64,000 nucleotides of DNA from Synechococcus sp. PCC 6312 (lineage in GTDB: Bacteria; Cyanobacteriota; Cyanobacteriia; Thermosynechococcales; Thermosynechococcaceae). The translations under genes were made by a program, and so were the position numbers. Where the stretch lies: NCBI RefSeq assembly GCF_000316685.1, contig NC_019680.1, positions 621,501-685,500 of the forward strand. The letters are read 5' to 3'. Of this stretch, positions 46,923 to 56,082 are shown in pieces (position 1 is the first letter of the stretch; the number at the start of each line of letters is the position of its first letter). The notes below the pieces were generated by a model. It saw only the letters and a program-made list of their open reading frames with translations. It ran no database searches and had not been told where the DNA came from.

Positions 46923-47492
46923 TTAGCGAACGACTTTGACGGGAGTCCCAAGGGCAACTTTTTCAAAGAGTTCTTCTATATCTTGGTTTTTCATCCGTAC
47001 ACAGCCATGAGACACGGCCTGGCCAACATATTGCGGATCTGGAGTCCCGTGAAAGCCAATCCAATCCTCGCCATCGGTCCAAAAGCCAATCCAACGCCGG
47101 CCAAGGGGGTTGCGGGGATGTCCAGCCCGAATCACTCTGCCATCAAAGGGATTAGCCCAATCGGGATTCCGGATCATTTCCTTAACCATGAATTTTCCCA
47201 CAGGGGTTTCCCAGCCTGGTTTCCCCACCGCCACGGGATAGGTCTTCAGGGCTTGATTACCTAAATAAAGCGTTAAACGGCGGCGAGTGATGTTCAATTC
47301 TAGCCAGAGGTTAGTTGCGATGGATTGGGTGGCAATTTGTCCCGATTGAATCGCCCACTCCTGCCAGGCCGGTTGGTTGGCTTGGGCCGCCTCTATTCCC
47401 CAAGACGGACTTAGCCCCAAAAGACTAATCAAGATTAAACTTCGCAGTGAGGATCGCCAATGGGCAGCAAGCATGAACCAAGAACCAGTCAT
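46923..47492 (-). CDS. L,D-transpeptidase (YkuD domain), exported
   Basis: L,D-transpeptidases form 3-3 crosslinks or attach proteins to peptidoglycan in the periplasm. The catalytic motif is SHGCVRMKN, with the His in GFHGTPDPQYVG. The N-terminus carries a hydrophobic signal-like stretch (SLILISLLGLSPSWGIEA). The length of 189 residues is normal for a single YkuD domain. No LysM or peptidoglycan-binding domain is attached. Confidence 0.93.
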   Translation of the reverse strand: MTGSWFMLAAHWRSSLRSLILISLLGLSPSWGIEAAQANQPAWQEWAIQSGQIATQSIATNLWLELNITRRRLTLYLGNQALKTYPVAVGKPGWETPVGKFMVKEMIRNPDWANPFDGRVIRAGHPRNPLGRRWIGFWTDGEDWIGFHGTPDPQYVGQAVSHGCVRMKNQDIEELFEKVALGTPVKVVR

Positions 47493-47707
47493 AGATACAA
47501 AGTTAACTTGTCAAAATTTACACAAATCCCGATGGAGTCTTTTCTTTAGTTAGCTCTCGGAGGCGAAATTATGTCAACTCGCACCTGGAGATCGAGACAA
47601 GGAGAGACGGTTTAGTTTGTACTTCTCCAGACGCGAGGTTTCGGGGGAGAATAGAGCCATGAATAGACCCACAACTGGTGAGAACTTTAACTTTAAAGGA
47701 GAATCGA

Positions 47708-48052
47708 ATGTCAGCATCCCCAGTTGAGGTTGTTGAAAATTATTTCACTGCTCTCCAGGCCAAGGACTTAAAGAAACTCCCGTTAGCAGACACGATCATT
47801 TTTACGGATCCATTGGCAGGGACATTAACCAGTCAGACGGCGGTGGTCGCATTTTTGAGCAATGTTTTACCGATTCTCCAGGCCATCACAATTCATTACC
47901 ATGTGCAAGATCAAAACCGAGTCGTTACCCGTTGGGATGCCCAGACAACCTTGGGTATGATTGAGATTCTGGAATGGTTTGAAATTTCTGACGGTCACAT
48001 TCAGGTTGCCCAGGCCTTTTTTGACCCGCGAGTGATAACCCAGACCCGATAA
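47708..48052 (+). CDS. SnoaL/NTF2-like small protein
   Basis: The ATG at 47708 follows AAAGGAGAATCG, a strong ribosome-binding sequence, and gives a 114-residue NTF2-like cone-fold protein: [31 protein letters not shown] and [21 protein letters not shown]. SnoaL-like proteins bind or isomerise small hydrophobic molecules; no catalytic residues can be assigned. It is 29 bases before cofH on the same strand and could be co-transcribed. Confidence 0.8.
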   Translation: MSASPVEVVENYFTALQAKDLKKLPLADTIIFTDPLAGTLTSQTAVVAFLSNVLPILQAITIHYHVQDQNRVVTRWDAQTTLGMIEILEWFEISDGHIQVAQAFFDPRVITQTR

Positions 48053-48081
48053 TCCAGAGAGAGCCAGACATTGGATGTGCG

Positions 48082-49302
48082 ATGCCGCCAGTAGAATCCA
48101 TCACCATACCCACTCCTCAAGAACAGGTTGCGGAGATTTTAGGGCCAGTCCTAGATGGTAAATCTTTGACACCCCAGGCCGGAGAATGTTTACTCAAGGT
48201 TGCCAGTCAATTCCCCACCTCAGATTTAGCTGTTATTCCCCCAGGCCTGGGTCAAATTCAAGCCGCGGCGGATCAACTCCGGGCCAAACGGGTGGGTGAG
48301 ACCGTGACCTATGTAATTAATCGGAATATCAACTTCACCAATATCTGTGAGCAACATTGTGGGTTTTGTGCCTTTCGCCGCGATGCGTATACACCCGGAG
48401 CCTACTGGTTAGATTTAGAGGAAATTTTACGCAAAGCTGGGGAAGCCGTTACGTTGGGAGCGACGGAAATTTGTCTCCAGGGCGGTTTGAATCCCCAGGC
48501 CCAGGCCAATGGTTCAACCCTCAACTATTACGCCACAATTATGCGAGAACTTAAATCTGCCTTCCCGCACCTCCATTTACACGCTTTTTCTCCCCAAGAA
48601 ATTGAGTTTATTGCCCGCCAAGATGACCGGGGATTTGTGGATGTTCTCGCCCATCTCCAGGCCCAGGGTTTGGATTCCTTGCCCGGAACAGCGGCCGAAG
48701 TGTTGGTGGATCGGGTGCGTCAAATTATTTGCCCAGAAAAACTCAAAACTGAAACTTGGCTCGAGATTGTCACCACTGCCCACCGCTTAGGTTTACCCAC
48801 CACTAGCACTATGCTTTGCGGCCACATTGAAACCCCAGCCGAGCAAATTCAACACCTGGAACATCTGCGCCAACTCCAACAAACCGCCCTTGAAAACCAC
48901 TACCCTGGCCGGATTACGGAATTTATTTTGCTGCCCTATGTGGGAGAACAGGCTCCTCTAGCATTACGGAAACGAGTCGGCCGCTCACAACCCGATTTAC
49001 TCCAGACGCTGGCTTTAACCGCCGTGGCTCGCTTGTATTTAGGCGATTGGATCCCCAATCATCAACCCAGTTGGGTCAAACTTGGCCTGGAGGGGGCAAA
49101 AATGGCCTTGACCTGGGGCTGTAATGATCTCGGTGGCACCCTAATGGAAGAACACATTACGACCATGGCCGGGGCCAAAGGCGGTACAGGCTTAACTCCC
49201 CAGGAACTTCAAGTGGCCATTACCAGTCTTGGGCGGCCGGCCCAACAACGCACCACCCTCTATCAACCCCTAGGAGACCCGATTCATGGCTCGCTTGGCT
49301 AA
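48082..49302 (+). CDS. cofH: FO synthase subunit CofH (radical SAM)
   Basis: CofH and CofG together make the deazaflavin FO. Cyanobacteria use FO in photolyases. The radical SAM cluster motif is CEQHCGFC (CxxxCxxC), followed by [11 protein letters not shown] and [16 protein letters not shown]; the C-terminal region contains [21 protein letters not shown]. The length of 406 residues fits CofH, not the shorter MqnC/MqnE. cofG is not in this window. The last 17 bases overlap the DUF3352 gene. Confidence 0.93.
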   Translation: MPPVESITIPTPQEQVAEILGPVLDGKSLTPQAGECLLKVASQFPTSDLAVIPPGLGQIQAAADQLRAKRVGETVTYVINRNINFTNICEQHCGFCAFRRDAYTPGAYWLDLEEILRKAGEAVTLGATEICLQGGLNPQAQANGSTLNYYATIMRELKSAFPHLHLHAFSPQEIEFIARQDDRGFVDVLAHLQAQGLDSLPGTAAEVLVDRVRQIICPEKLKTETWLEIVTTAHRLGLPTTSTMLCGHIETPAEQIQHLEHLRQLQQTALENHYPGRITEFILLPYVGEQAPLALRKRVGRSQPDLLQTLALTAVARLYLGDWIPNHQPSWVKLGLEGAKMALTWGCNDLGGTLMEEHITTMAGAKGGTGLTPQELQVAITSLGRPAQQRTTLYQPLGDPIHGSLG

Positions 49303-50854
49303 GAAAAATCCCCGCTCCCTGGCTTGGATAGCAGGTGGTATGGTCTTGGTGGGAGTAGCCGGAGCCGGAATCTGGTGGTGGCAAACCCAGGCCAAGTTGG
49401 GCCAATTACCGGATGGTGTGACTCTCATTCCCGAATCAGCCCTCTATACCATCACGGTGACTACGGAAGCTCCCCCTTGGCAATGGGTACAGGCAGCAGG
49501 TTTATTTCAATCCCAGGCCTGGTTACGGGGGCCATGGGGGCCAGTCTCACCGGAGGGGATTAAAATCGGGGACTTGGATTTCACCAGGGATATTCTGCCT
49601 TGGTTAGGCGCGCAGGCCACGTTTACCGGCTTACCCATCACCCCCGCCACGGCCCTCCAGTCCAGTGATTCGCCTGTGGCCTGGATTTTACCCATTCCCG
49701 ATCAGGCCAAAATTGAGCCTCTCCTGAATACCCTCAAGCAACAAACCCAACGCGATTACAACGGGGTACCAATTTATAACGTCCCTGGGCCTTTGGGCGA
49801 AGTTGCGGGTCAAGGCATCACCCTGATCACTCAAGGTGAGAAACAATACCTGGCCTGGAGCAACATCAACGCAGCCCTGGAACAGGTGATTGATACCGCC
49901 CAAGGCAAACCAGCCTTAGCCCAAGTCTCCCGTTACCAAGATGCTGTGATTGCCACAGGCGGCGAAGGCCCCCAGGCCCAGTTTTATCTCAATATCCCAG
50001 CCTACACAGCCCAAAATACTCCCTCCCCAACCCCACCAGATTCTGAGTTGGCCGGTCTGGCGGCGGCCCTGCGCTTCCAGGATAACCAACTGCGGATTAA
50101 GGCTATAACGTGGCTACCGGAAAAAAGTGAACGCGCCCTCCTCCCGGAAGCCAATGTCAGTCAGATACCCCAAAAGCTCCCTGGGACTACCCTGGCCACC
50201 TTTACCACCAGTAATTTTCAAGCCAGTTGGCAGAACGCCCCCCAAGACTGGCAAAACAGTATTAGCCAGGGATTCCAGCAACTATCTGGCCTGAATCTGG
50301 AGCAAGAGGTTTTACCTTGGCTTAAGGGGGAGTTTGCCCTCGCGATTGTGCCTGTCCCCAATGCCCGCTTAAATGTGGTTGGCCTGGTGGTGGTGGCCCA
50401 AACCAAAGACCGCCCTAAAGCGGTTGCAACCCTGGAAAAGCTAGATCAAACCGCCCAACAGCGGGCCTGGCAAGTCACAAAAGATACGGAGAAACAAACC
50501 ACCACCTGGACAATGCCCCCCGGAATTCCCCTCGGTCAACATGGCTGGTTGGATCAGGACACCCTATTTATTGCCCTCGGCCCGAACTTGACCGAGGCCC
50601 TTTTGCCGCGACCCAATCCCCCCTTAAGCCAAGGCCCCCTCTTTCGAGCCACCCTACCCAATCCCGGCAGTAGTCAATTATTTGTGGACTTTAATAGAAC
50701 ATTTTCCTTAACCCAAAACAGTCCCATCCTCCCCCAACTCGCTCCCCCCTTCCAACAAGCTCTACAACCCTTTCAAGGCCTGGGAATTGCTGGCCGAGTC
50801 CGCAATAGCTGGAGTCAAGAGTATGAAATTCGCCTCAACTTGAACAATCCCTAA
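49286..50854 (+). CDS. DUF3352-domain protein, membrane-anchored
   Basis: This 522-residue protein starts inside the cofH 3' end. It has an N-terminal membrane anchor ([22 protein letters not shown]) and then a repeated β-strand domain typical of DUF3352, a cyanobacterial family of unknown function; the domain recurs twice, with [13 protein letters not shown] in the first half and [15 protein letters not shown] in the second. It is convergent with the DciA-like gene and overlaps it by four bases. Function unknown. Confidence 0.85.
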   Translation: MARLAKKNPRSLAWIAGGMVLVGVAGAGIWWWQTQAKLGQLPDGVTLIPESALYTITVTTEAPPWQWVQAAGLFQSQAWLRGPWGPVSPEGIKIGDLDFTRDILPWLGAQATFTGLPITPATALQSSDSPVAWILPIPDQAKIEPLLNTLKQQTQRDYNGVPIYNVPGPLGEVAGQGITLITQGEKQYLAWSNINAALEQVIDTAQGKPALAQVSRYQDAVIATGGEGPQAQFYLNIPAYTAQNTPSPTPPDSELAGLAAALRFQDNQLRIKAITWLPEKSERALLPEANVSQIPQKLPGTTLATFTTSNFQASWQNAPQDWQNSISQGFQQLSGLNLEQEVLPWLKGEFALAIVPVPNARLNVVGLVVVAQTKDRPKAVATLEKLDQTAQQRAWQVTKDTEKQTTTWTMPPGIPLGQHGWLDQDTLFIALGPNLTEALLPRPNPPLSQGPLFRATLPNPGSSQLFVDFNRTFSLTQNSPILPQLAPPFQQALQPFQGLGIAGRVRNSWSQEYEIRLNLNNP

Positions 50855-51384
50855 GCGGTTTGACGGGCATGGCAGAGTCCGCACATTTTCCACTGATCCA
50901 GTTCCGGACGGGGGGTGGGACATTGACACTGGGGACATAAGGGAAGGCGGGCCGTAAATTTCTGGACAGCGGTTGACCATTGACTAAAAGCGGCTTGGGC
51001 TGAGGGGGGAGCAGGCTTGTGGAGGCGGGGTTGACTCCGAACTAGTGGCAATTCGGAGCGGTTAGTCAATTTTTGCAGCGGCCGTTTAATGGGCCAATCC
51101 CGACTGGAAAAGTGAATATCTTGGAGGGGAACAGGGAGCCGTTGATTCAGTTTGGCCAAAATTCGCAGCCGTTCAAAGCTCAAAGTCTGGGCCCAAACGC
51201 TATTGGCCACCGCAACTTGGAGACGATGGGGCGGCAGAATGGTTACGGGCTGGGCCTGGCGGGCGACAACCTCTCCGACAATTTCATTCCAGGCCTGGAG
51301 AATAAACCAAAACCGTTGCGGCTCAGACCAGGCCGGATCCTCCTGGAGACGGACTAAAACCCGATCAATGGGGGCAAGGGGCAT
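50851..51384 (-). CDS. DciA-like (DUF721) protein with a C-terminal zinc ribbon
   Basis: DUF721/DciA proteins load the replicative helicase where DnaC/DnaI are absent. The N-terminal part (about 20-95) has the family pattern FILQAWNEIVGEVVARQAQPV, LQVAVANSVWAQTLSFERLRILAKLN. A flexible linker follows, and the final residues carry LCPQCQCPTP and MCGLCHA, a likely zinc ribbon (C-x2-C-x-C and C-x2-C). The ribbon at the C-terminus is not part of standard DciA. The role in helicase loading is inferred from the family. Length 177 residues. Confidence 0.8.
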   Translation of the reverse strand: MPLAPIDRVLVRLQEDPAWSEPQRFWFILQAWNEIVGEVVARQAQPVTILPPHRLQVAVANSVWAQTLSFERLRILAKLNQRLPVPLQDIHFSSRDWPIKRPLQKLTNRSELPLVRSQPRLHKPAPPSAQAAFSQWSTAVQKFTARLPLCPQCQCPTPRPELDQWKMCGLCHARQTA

Positions 51385-51432
51385 ACAAGGAGAGCAGGAT
51401 CTGGGCGTAAGAGTCAGAATTGTTAGTTTAGC

Positions 51433-51735
51433 TTATTCAGTGGGTGGCTCACTCGGCTCAGATTTAGGGGCCGATAAAACTTCCCAGGCCTTGGCGAGGC
51501 GGGCTTCAAGATCTTTGACCTGTTCCTTTCCTTGCTCTGTAACATGGCTGGCATTGGCCTGGAGATCACTGATTACCTTCTCCAAACTCGCAACCGTTTG
51601 CTTGAGAGTCTCTTGGACAGAATTGGGGAGCGTCGCAATTTGTTCTTTGGCTAAATCCTGGATAGCGGCCAGTAACTCTTGGGCGGCTTGGGAGACCCGA
51701 CTTACAGTAGAGATTTCCGGCGTTGTTTCAGACAT
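51433..51735 (-). CDS. Small coiled-coil protein
   Basis: From the ATG at 51735 (MSETTPEIS) the protein is 100 residues. Residues about 12-85 are helical with heptad spacing (VSQAAQELLAAIQDLAKEQIATL, LKQTVASLEKVISDLQANASHV), and the C-terminus is acidic and Pro-rich. A longer open frame to 51813 has no support. It lies between the DciA-like and nuclease genes on the same strand. I do not recognise the family. Confidence 0.7.
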   Translation of the reverse strand: MSETTPEISTVSRVSQAAQELLAAIQDLAKEQIATLPNSVQETLKQTVASLEKVISDLQANASHVTEQGKEQVKDLEARLAKAWEVLSAPKSEPSEPPTE

Positions 51736-51848
51736 AGAACGAATTCCCCTAAAAAGGCTAATGGCCGACAGTATATCGCGCGTATCTCGGTCTGTGTATG
51801 GCGATGATGCCATTTCTGTAGCTAATAAGGAAAATTTATTGGGGTAAC

Positions 51849-52724
51849 TCAGTCAACAGTCCCATCATCCCAGAGGGATAGAGAAATTTCCGGGTAACTC
51901 TGGACAGACTGCAACAAAATTTCTGGCTCAAATCCTGTATCTGTGGTGTTGGCTGGAACTTGTCGGTGGCAGCGATAGGCAAATTCACAGCTTGGACAGC
52001 GACCTTGGAGGGGATCAACTTGGGGTAAGGGGTTTCCCTGGTCATAGGCCAATAACCAAGCTTCCAGGCGTTGGACGAACTGCTCCAATCTCTGCTGGGT
52101 TTGTCGATGGAGAGCCTGGCTATAGCGAAAGCTCAAACTATGTTGGCCATCATCCCCAAGGGCAAACCAGTAGGTCATGACAATTGACTCGGGGGGATAA
52201 TCTGTGGTGGCGGCTAATAAATAGGGATACAGCCGCGTTTGCCAGTGGTGCTGCAAATATTGGGGTGTTTGGGGGCGTTGATAGGTTTTCCAATCTAAAA
52301 TCTGGGCCTGGCTTTTACCCCAAATGACTAAATCATAGATACCCACCAGAGTGACAGGCCCCAATATGACTTGCCGCCGATGTTCACTATCCCGTTGCCC
52401 TAAAATCATTGGCGGGGGTGCTGCTTGGAAGGCCTCATACCATGACGGCAGTGGCTCATTTCCCTGCAAGAGTGGGGTAATGTCTAAACCCAGTTCCCGT
52501 TGTTGCAGCAGCCGATGAAACCAAGTCCCCAGGTCTTGCGGTAAATCTACCCCTAAGTTGGCCGTGGCTTTGGCCTGGAAATTTGGCAACCCCAACTGAT
52601 CTAAATAGAGATATTGGAACTTGCGGGGACAATAGGCCAGGGCTTGGAGCGAGCTTTGGGTCAGGGATAGGCCCGGTGTCTCAACAAGAGGATCAGTGGT
52701 CAAGGGTTCGTCCAGTAGGGGCAT
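51849..52724 (-). CDS. PD-(D/E)XK nuclease of the Cas4/AddB/Dna2 iron-sulphur type
   Basis: This 291-residue protein has the RecB-like nuclease core: His70 (GTWFHRLL), Asp131 (VGIYDLV) and Asp144-x-Lys146 (ILDWKTY), then the QTRLYPYLLA motif. Four cysteines are spaced as in iron-sulphur nucleases: Cys32 (YCPRKFQY), then Cys243, Cys246 and Cys252 (CPSCEFAYRC). That is the Cas4/AddB/Dna2 arrangement. No cas1/cas2 genes or repeats are nearby, so it is a stand-alone nuclease, possibly in recombination or repair (inference). Confidence 0.88.
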   Translation of the reverse strand: MPLLDEPLTTDPLVETPGLSLTQSSLQALAYCPRKFQYLYLDQLGLPNFQAKATANLGVDLPQDLGTWFHRLLQQRELGLDITPLLQGNEPLPSWYEAFQAAPPPMILGQRDSEHRRQVILGPVTLVGIYDLVIWGKSQAQILDWKTYQRPQTPQYLQHHWQTRLYPYLLAATTDYPPESIVMTYWFALGDDGQHSLSFRYSQALHRQTQQRLEQFVQRLEAWLLAYDQGNPLPQVDPLQGRCPSCEFAYRCHRQVPANTTDTGFEPEILLQSVQSYPEISLSLWDDGTVD

Positions 52725-52755
52725 AGGTCAGGCAACAACCTCAAGATCGGACTAT

Positions 52756-52948
52756 TTATTTGCTTGAGCAGTGATATGGCCGATAAAGCTCACTGTAGTC
52801 GTCAAGCATTGGGAGGGACTTGACCCAATGTGCAAAATTGGCCAGCCACTTCTCAAAAGCTAACAAATCGGCGTTCCCCATTAAAGGCTGAATTAGCAAG
52901 CTCAGAACATGGCAGTTGGGCCGTGGATATCCGGGGGGCCGAGACCTA
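52756..52948 (-). pseudogene. Possible gene fragment or small gene
   Basis: On the minus strand an open stretch of 64 codons runs from a TAA near 52949 to a stop at 52756-52758. It begins PLRSRPPGYPRPN and ends RPYHCSSK. Its composition is protein-like (FEKWLANFAHWVKSLPMLDD), but the first ATG is at 52881, leaving 41 residues with no ribosome-binding site. I cannot name a family; it may be the 3' remnant of a transposase or other gene. Confidence 0.3.
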
Positions 52949-52953
52949 AGGGG

Positions 52954-53559
52954 TTATGTGGGCAGGATGGTACTGGATTCAGGAGTTCCCTGTCCAAGGC
53001 CAAATTCTTGGGAGTTCACCAAACTGGTCAGGGCGGAATTGGGGGAAAGAGTCGCAGAGGCGAGGGGATTTTGGCTGGCTTTCCAGGCCTGGGCAATGGC
53101 CGTTAACTTTTCGGCAAAGTGTGTTGTCAGGTCGTTTGGGGCCTGGGGTTGGAACTGGTCAATATTTTGGGGTTTTCGTTCAGGGCTAGGAGTGATATCT
53201 GGGCTATTTTGATTGAGCTTGCCCCAGGCCAGCATTGTTATGGGTTCTGCCATGTCTAAGTTTGGGGTCGTCAAGTCTCGGGGTAAGTTCCGACAGATCA
53301 TCGCTTCAAACTCACTATTAAAGTGGGTCTGGGCTTCCCCCCGCCGTAACCAAAAGGCCAGGAGTTGCTCAACAGAAATCGCCTTATAGCGGCCCTGGTA
53401 CAACGCCTCAATAATTGCCAACCGAATCCAGCGGGGCGGATACACCCGTAACCATTGATCAAAGAGTTCTTGACTTCTATCCCCAGCCAAGTCAAATCCA
53501 TACTGAAGCAGGAGTCGTTCTGCCGCTTTGGTGACGGCATTGTGTCCAGAGTTGACCAT
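52954..53559 (-). CDS. Conserved hypothetical protein
   Basis: This 201-residue protein has a conserved-looking N-terminal half (AERLLLQYGFDLAGDRSQELFDQWLRVYPPRWIRLAIIEALYQGRYKAISVEQLLAFWLRRG), all helical, and a low-complexity Ser/Pro/Gln-rich C-terminal half. The ordered part reads like a DNA-associated or replication-coupled helical domain, but I do not recognise it. It is monocistronic between the nuclease and superoxide dismutase genes. Confidence 0.7.
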   Translation of the reverse strand: MVNSGHNAVTKAAERLLLQYGFDLAGDRSQELFDQWLRVYPPRWIRLAIIEALYQGRYKAISVEQLLAFWLRRGEAQTHFNSEFEAMICRNLPRDLTTPNLDMAEPITMLAWGKLNQNSPDITPSPERKPQNIDQFQPQAPNDLTTHFAEKLTAIAQAWKASQNPLASATLSPNSALTSLVNSQEFGLGQGTPESSTILPT

Positions 53560-53780
53560 AACTACATAATGGAGATAAAGAGCAGGGGGAAATTTTGCCT
53601 TCCAGTCCAGTCAAGCGTGCCCTAATTATTGCCCTAAGTCTTAAAAATAGCTAGTGGTCAATCACTTTTGGGGAGAGGGAACGGGACAGACTGGTTTTGA
53701 CTTCAGCAAATCTACGGGAGACTCTAGCAAAGCATTTTCTCATGTCCCTAATGTCTGGCCTTCAATGCGTTTCTGTCTGG

Positions 53781-54503
53781 TTATCCCGTAGCTTGCTCAT
53801 AGCGTTCTCCGATTTTGTCCCAATTCACCACATTCCACCAGGCCTGGAGATATTGATCCCGGCGATTCCGATAGGACAAATAGTAGGCGTGCTCCCAAAC
53901 ATCATTGCCCAACAACGGGGTGATGCCTTGGCTGAGGGGGCTATCCTGATTGGGGGTTGTGAAAACCTGTAATGTGCCATCTTGGCCCAACCCTAGCCAA
54001 ACCCAACCACTGCCAAATTGCTTTAGACCTGCGCTATTGAACTGGGCCTGGAAATCCTCAAAGCTGCCAAAGCGGGCTTGCATTGCCGTAGCTAATTTCC
54101 CTCTGGGTTTGCCCCCTGCCGCCGGACTCATGCTCTCCCAAAATAAACTGTGATTGGCATGACCGCCGCCATTATTTCTGACCGTTTGCCGAATGTCATT
54201 GGGAAGCTGGTCTAGTTTTTCCAGGAGTTCTTCAATCCGCAAGCCAGACCACTGGGGATATTTTTGTAGGGCAGCGTTGAGATTGTTGACGTAGGCTGCA
54301 TGGTGCTTATCATGGTGAAATTCCATGGTTTCAGCATCAATGTAAGGCTCAAGGGCATTGTAGGCATAGGGTAAAGGAGGCAGGACATAAACACCAGTCG
54401 GGGATGAGGCAGCCAGAGTTTTAGGGGGAAATAGGGCCCAGCTAGCCAAGGCTGTGCTACACCAGACCATGGCCTGGCGGCGACTACAGGATTTGTCTGT
54501 CAT
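53781..54503 (-). CDS. Superoxide dismutase, Mn/Fe family, exported through a Tat-type signal
   Basis: This 240-residue enzyme converts superoxide to peroxide and oxygen. The metal site is intact: [13 protein letters not shown] (His), [11 protein letters not shown] (His), and [10 protein letters not shown] (Asp and His). GGGHANHS and the downstream PNQDSPL are typical of the Mn-specific group. The N-terminus [20 protein letters not shown] has twin arginines before a hydrophobic stretch, so export to the periplasm or thylakoid lumen is likely. The start is preceded by GAAGGAGG, a strong ribosome-binding sequence. Confidence 0.93.
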   Translation of the reverse strand: MTDKSCSRRQAMVWCSTALASWALFPPKTLAASSPTGVYVLPPLPYAYNALEPYIDAETMEFHHDKHHAAYVNNLNAALQKYPQWSGLRIEELLEKLDQLPNDIRQTVRNNGGGHANHSLFWESMSPAAGGKPRGKLATAMQARFGSFEDFQAQFNSAGLKQFGSGWVWLGLGQDGTLQVFTTPNQDSPLSQGITPLLGNDVWEHAYYLSYRNRRDQYLQAWWNVVNWDKIGERYEQATG

Positions 54504-54720
54504 GGCGAAACCTCCTTCGGATGAGCTAGGGACTGATCACTGAGTTTGTGTCGGAGGCTACTAAACTCACCCAACTGGGGGATGCAACTACCTGAAACAC
54601 TCAGCCATACTAAAACTATCAACAAAACGTTCATCTTCTCTCTAATCAAGAAGACGGAAGTAGGGTCAAACCCGAAGGAACGCGCCCTCAGTTCTTCACA
54701 CTTTATTGAGAGGCGACACC

Positions 54721-54864
54721 ATGAAACTTACCTACCGCGGTCAAAACTACGAAGCAAACACAGCTCATCCTGATACTGTTGTGACTGATGTAACCGTGAA
54801 ATATCGGGGGGTGGAATACAAGCTGCGGGATCTTCTGCCAGCAAAAGTCTGGACATTGTTCTAG
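54721..54864 (+). CDS. DUF4278-type small protein
   Basis: This 47-residue peptide starts MKLTYRGQNYEAN and ends with the paired-strand YRGVEYKLRDLLP segment. The MKLTYRG opening and a second YRG element are the mark of DUF4278, a small cyanobacterial family of unknown function. The ribosome-binding sequence GAGAGG is 9 bases upstream of the ATG. A strong terminator follows at 54959, so it is a single-gene transcript. Confidence 0.85.
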   Translation: MKLTYRGQNYEANTAHPDTVVTDVTVKYRGVEYKLRDLLPAKVWTLF

Positions 54865-54958
54865 GAGCTATTTTCTCACAACCGAGACATTTCCCTCATT
54901 TCTTTAACCGATTGATCCAGAAGCACAAGCTTTACAAACATCATTAACTTAAATATGG

Positions 54959-54992
54959 GCAATACTTTCGTGATGAGGGTATTGCTTTTTTT
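54959..54992 (+). terminator. Rho-independent terminator after the DUF4278 gene
   Basis: GCAATAC at 54959-54965 pairs with GTATTGC at 54979-54985, followed by seven T. It is well placed to end the DUF4278 transcript. Confidence 0.8.
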
Positions 54993-55152
54993 AGGGGGGT
55001 ATCCCGCTAACTCATTAATTACCTTGTTCTAAGGATCCCCAAACCATAGAAATCTTCAAAGCATGGTCTGGCTTACTAGAGTCAGCCTCCTCAATGGGTC
55101 AGGCCATCTCAGATTCCCATGAGTTCCTCAGAATTTGTCTTGGGGTTGGGAC

Positions 55153-55947
55153 CTAGGCAATGGGAATTGATGTTTGTCGGAACCAGGCCCCCAGGGGTGT
55201 AAGTCCGGCCTGATCGGTGAGGTTATAGTTCAGGGGCGTAATGCTAATCAGATTTTGTTGTAAGGCCTGAACATCGGTCAAAAAATCACCATCGGCCTGG
55301 GAAATATCTTCCATGACTTCGCCCGCCAGCCAGTAATAGGTTTTACCCCGCGGATCAATCCGTTTTTGAAACTGATCATGGTAGCGGCGGAGGCCCTGAC
55401 GGGTAATCACGGCTCCGGCAATGTCTGCTTCAGGCAAGGGGGGGATATTGACATTTAAGAGGGTGGCCTGGGGGAGGGGATTTTCGCCGAGGGCCTTCAG
55501 CAAATCATTGGCAAACTGGGCTGCTGGTTCAAAGTCCCGGACTGTAAAACTGGCTAAACTCATGGCAATGCTAGGGATCCCTTCAATCACCCCCTCCATG
55601 GCTGCAGAGACCGTACCGGAATAGAGAATATCAGTGCCTAAGTTAGCCCCTTGGTTAATCCCAGAAACCACGTAATCGGGCCAAGGATCAATCAGGGCAC
55701 CCAACGCCAGCTTGACACAATCGGAAGGCGTTCCTGAACAGGCCCAGGCCCGGATCCCTGGTTCAAATAAGTGGGGAACTTCCTCAGCCCGAATTGGATC
55801 AAAAACGGTTAATCCATGCCCTGTGGCCGACCGCTCCCGATCTGGACAGACTACCGTTACCCCATGACCGGCCTGGGCAAGAGTATTGGCCAACGTCCGC
55901 ACCCCCGGCGCAAAAATGCCATCATCATTACTGATTAACAGACGCAT
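55153..55947 (-). CDS. surE: 5'/3'-nucleotidase SurE
   Basis: SurE is a metal-dependent nucleotidase/phosphatase. The 264-residue protein begins [16 protein letters not shown], giving the metal-binding Asp8-Asp9, then [22 protein letters not shown], and [27 protein letters not shown], all family motifs. The stop falls before a 135-base gap to the NAD(P)HX repair gene on the same strand. Confidence 0.95.
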   Translation of the reverse strand: MRLLISNDDGIFAPGVRTLANTLAQAGHGVTVVCPDRERSATGHGLTVFDPIRAEEVPHLFEPGIRAWACSGTPSDCVKLALGALIDPWPDYVVSGINQGANLGTDILYSGTVSAAMEGVIEGIPSIAMSLASFTVRDFEPAAQFANDLLKALGENPLPQATLLNVNIPPLPEADIAGAVITRQGLRRYHDQFQKRIDPRGKTYYWLAGEVMEDISQADGDFLTDVQALQQNLISITPLNYNLTDQAGLTPLGAWFRQTSIPIA

Positions 55948-56082
55948 ACCACCCGGCCCCTTTGTTATTTGACAGTTATCGTTTGACGGTTCGCTTTCTG
56001 CCCAAATTGTGTCACATTCCGTTACAGAGCCGCTGAATTTAGAGATGAGAAACAGCCCATAGTCAGGTCTGATCCAGATTCC

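Noticed and set aside
47571-47615. 14-codon frame with a good ribosome-binding site upstream of the NTF2-like gene
   Set aside because: Too short to support as a gene; could be a leader peptide, but nothing else indicates this.
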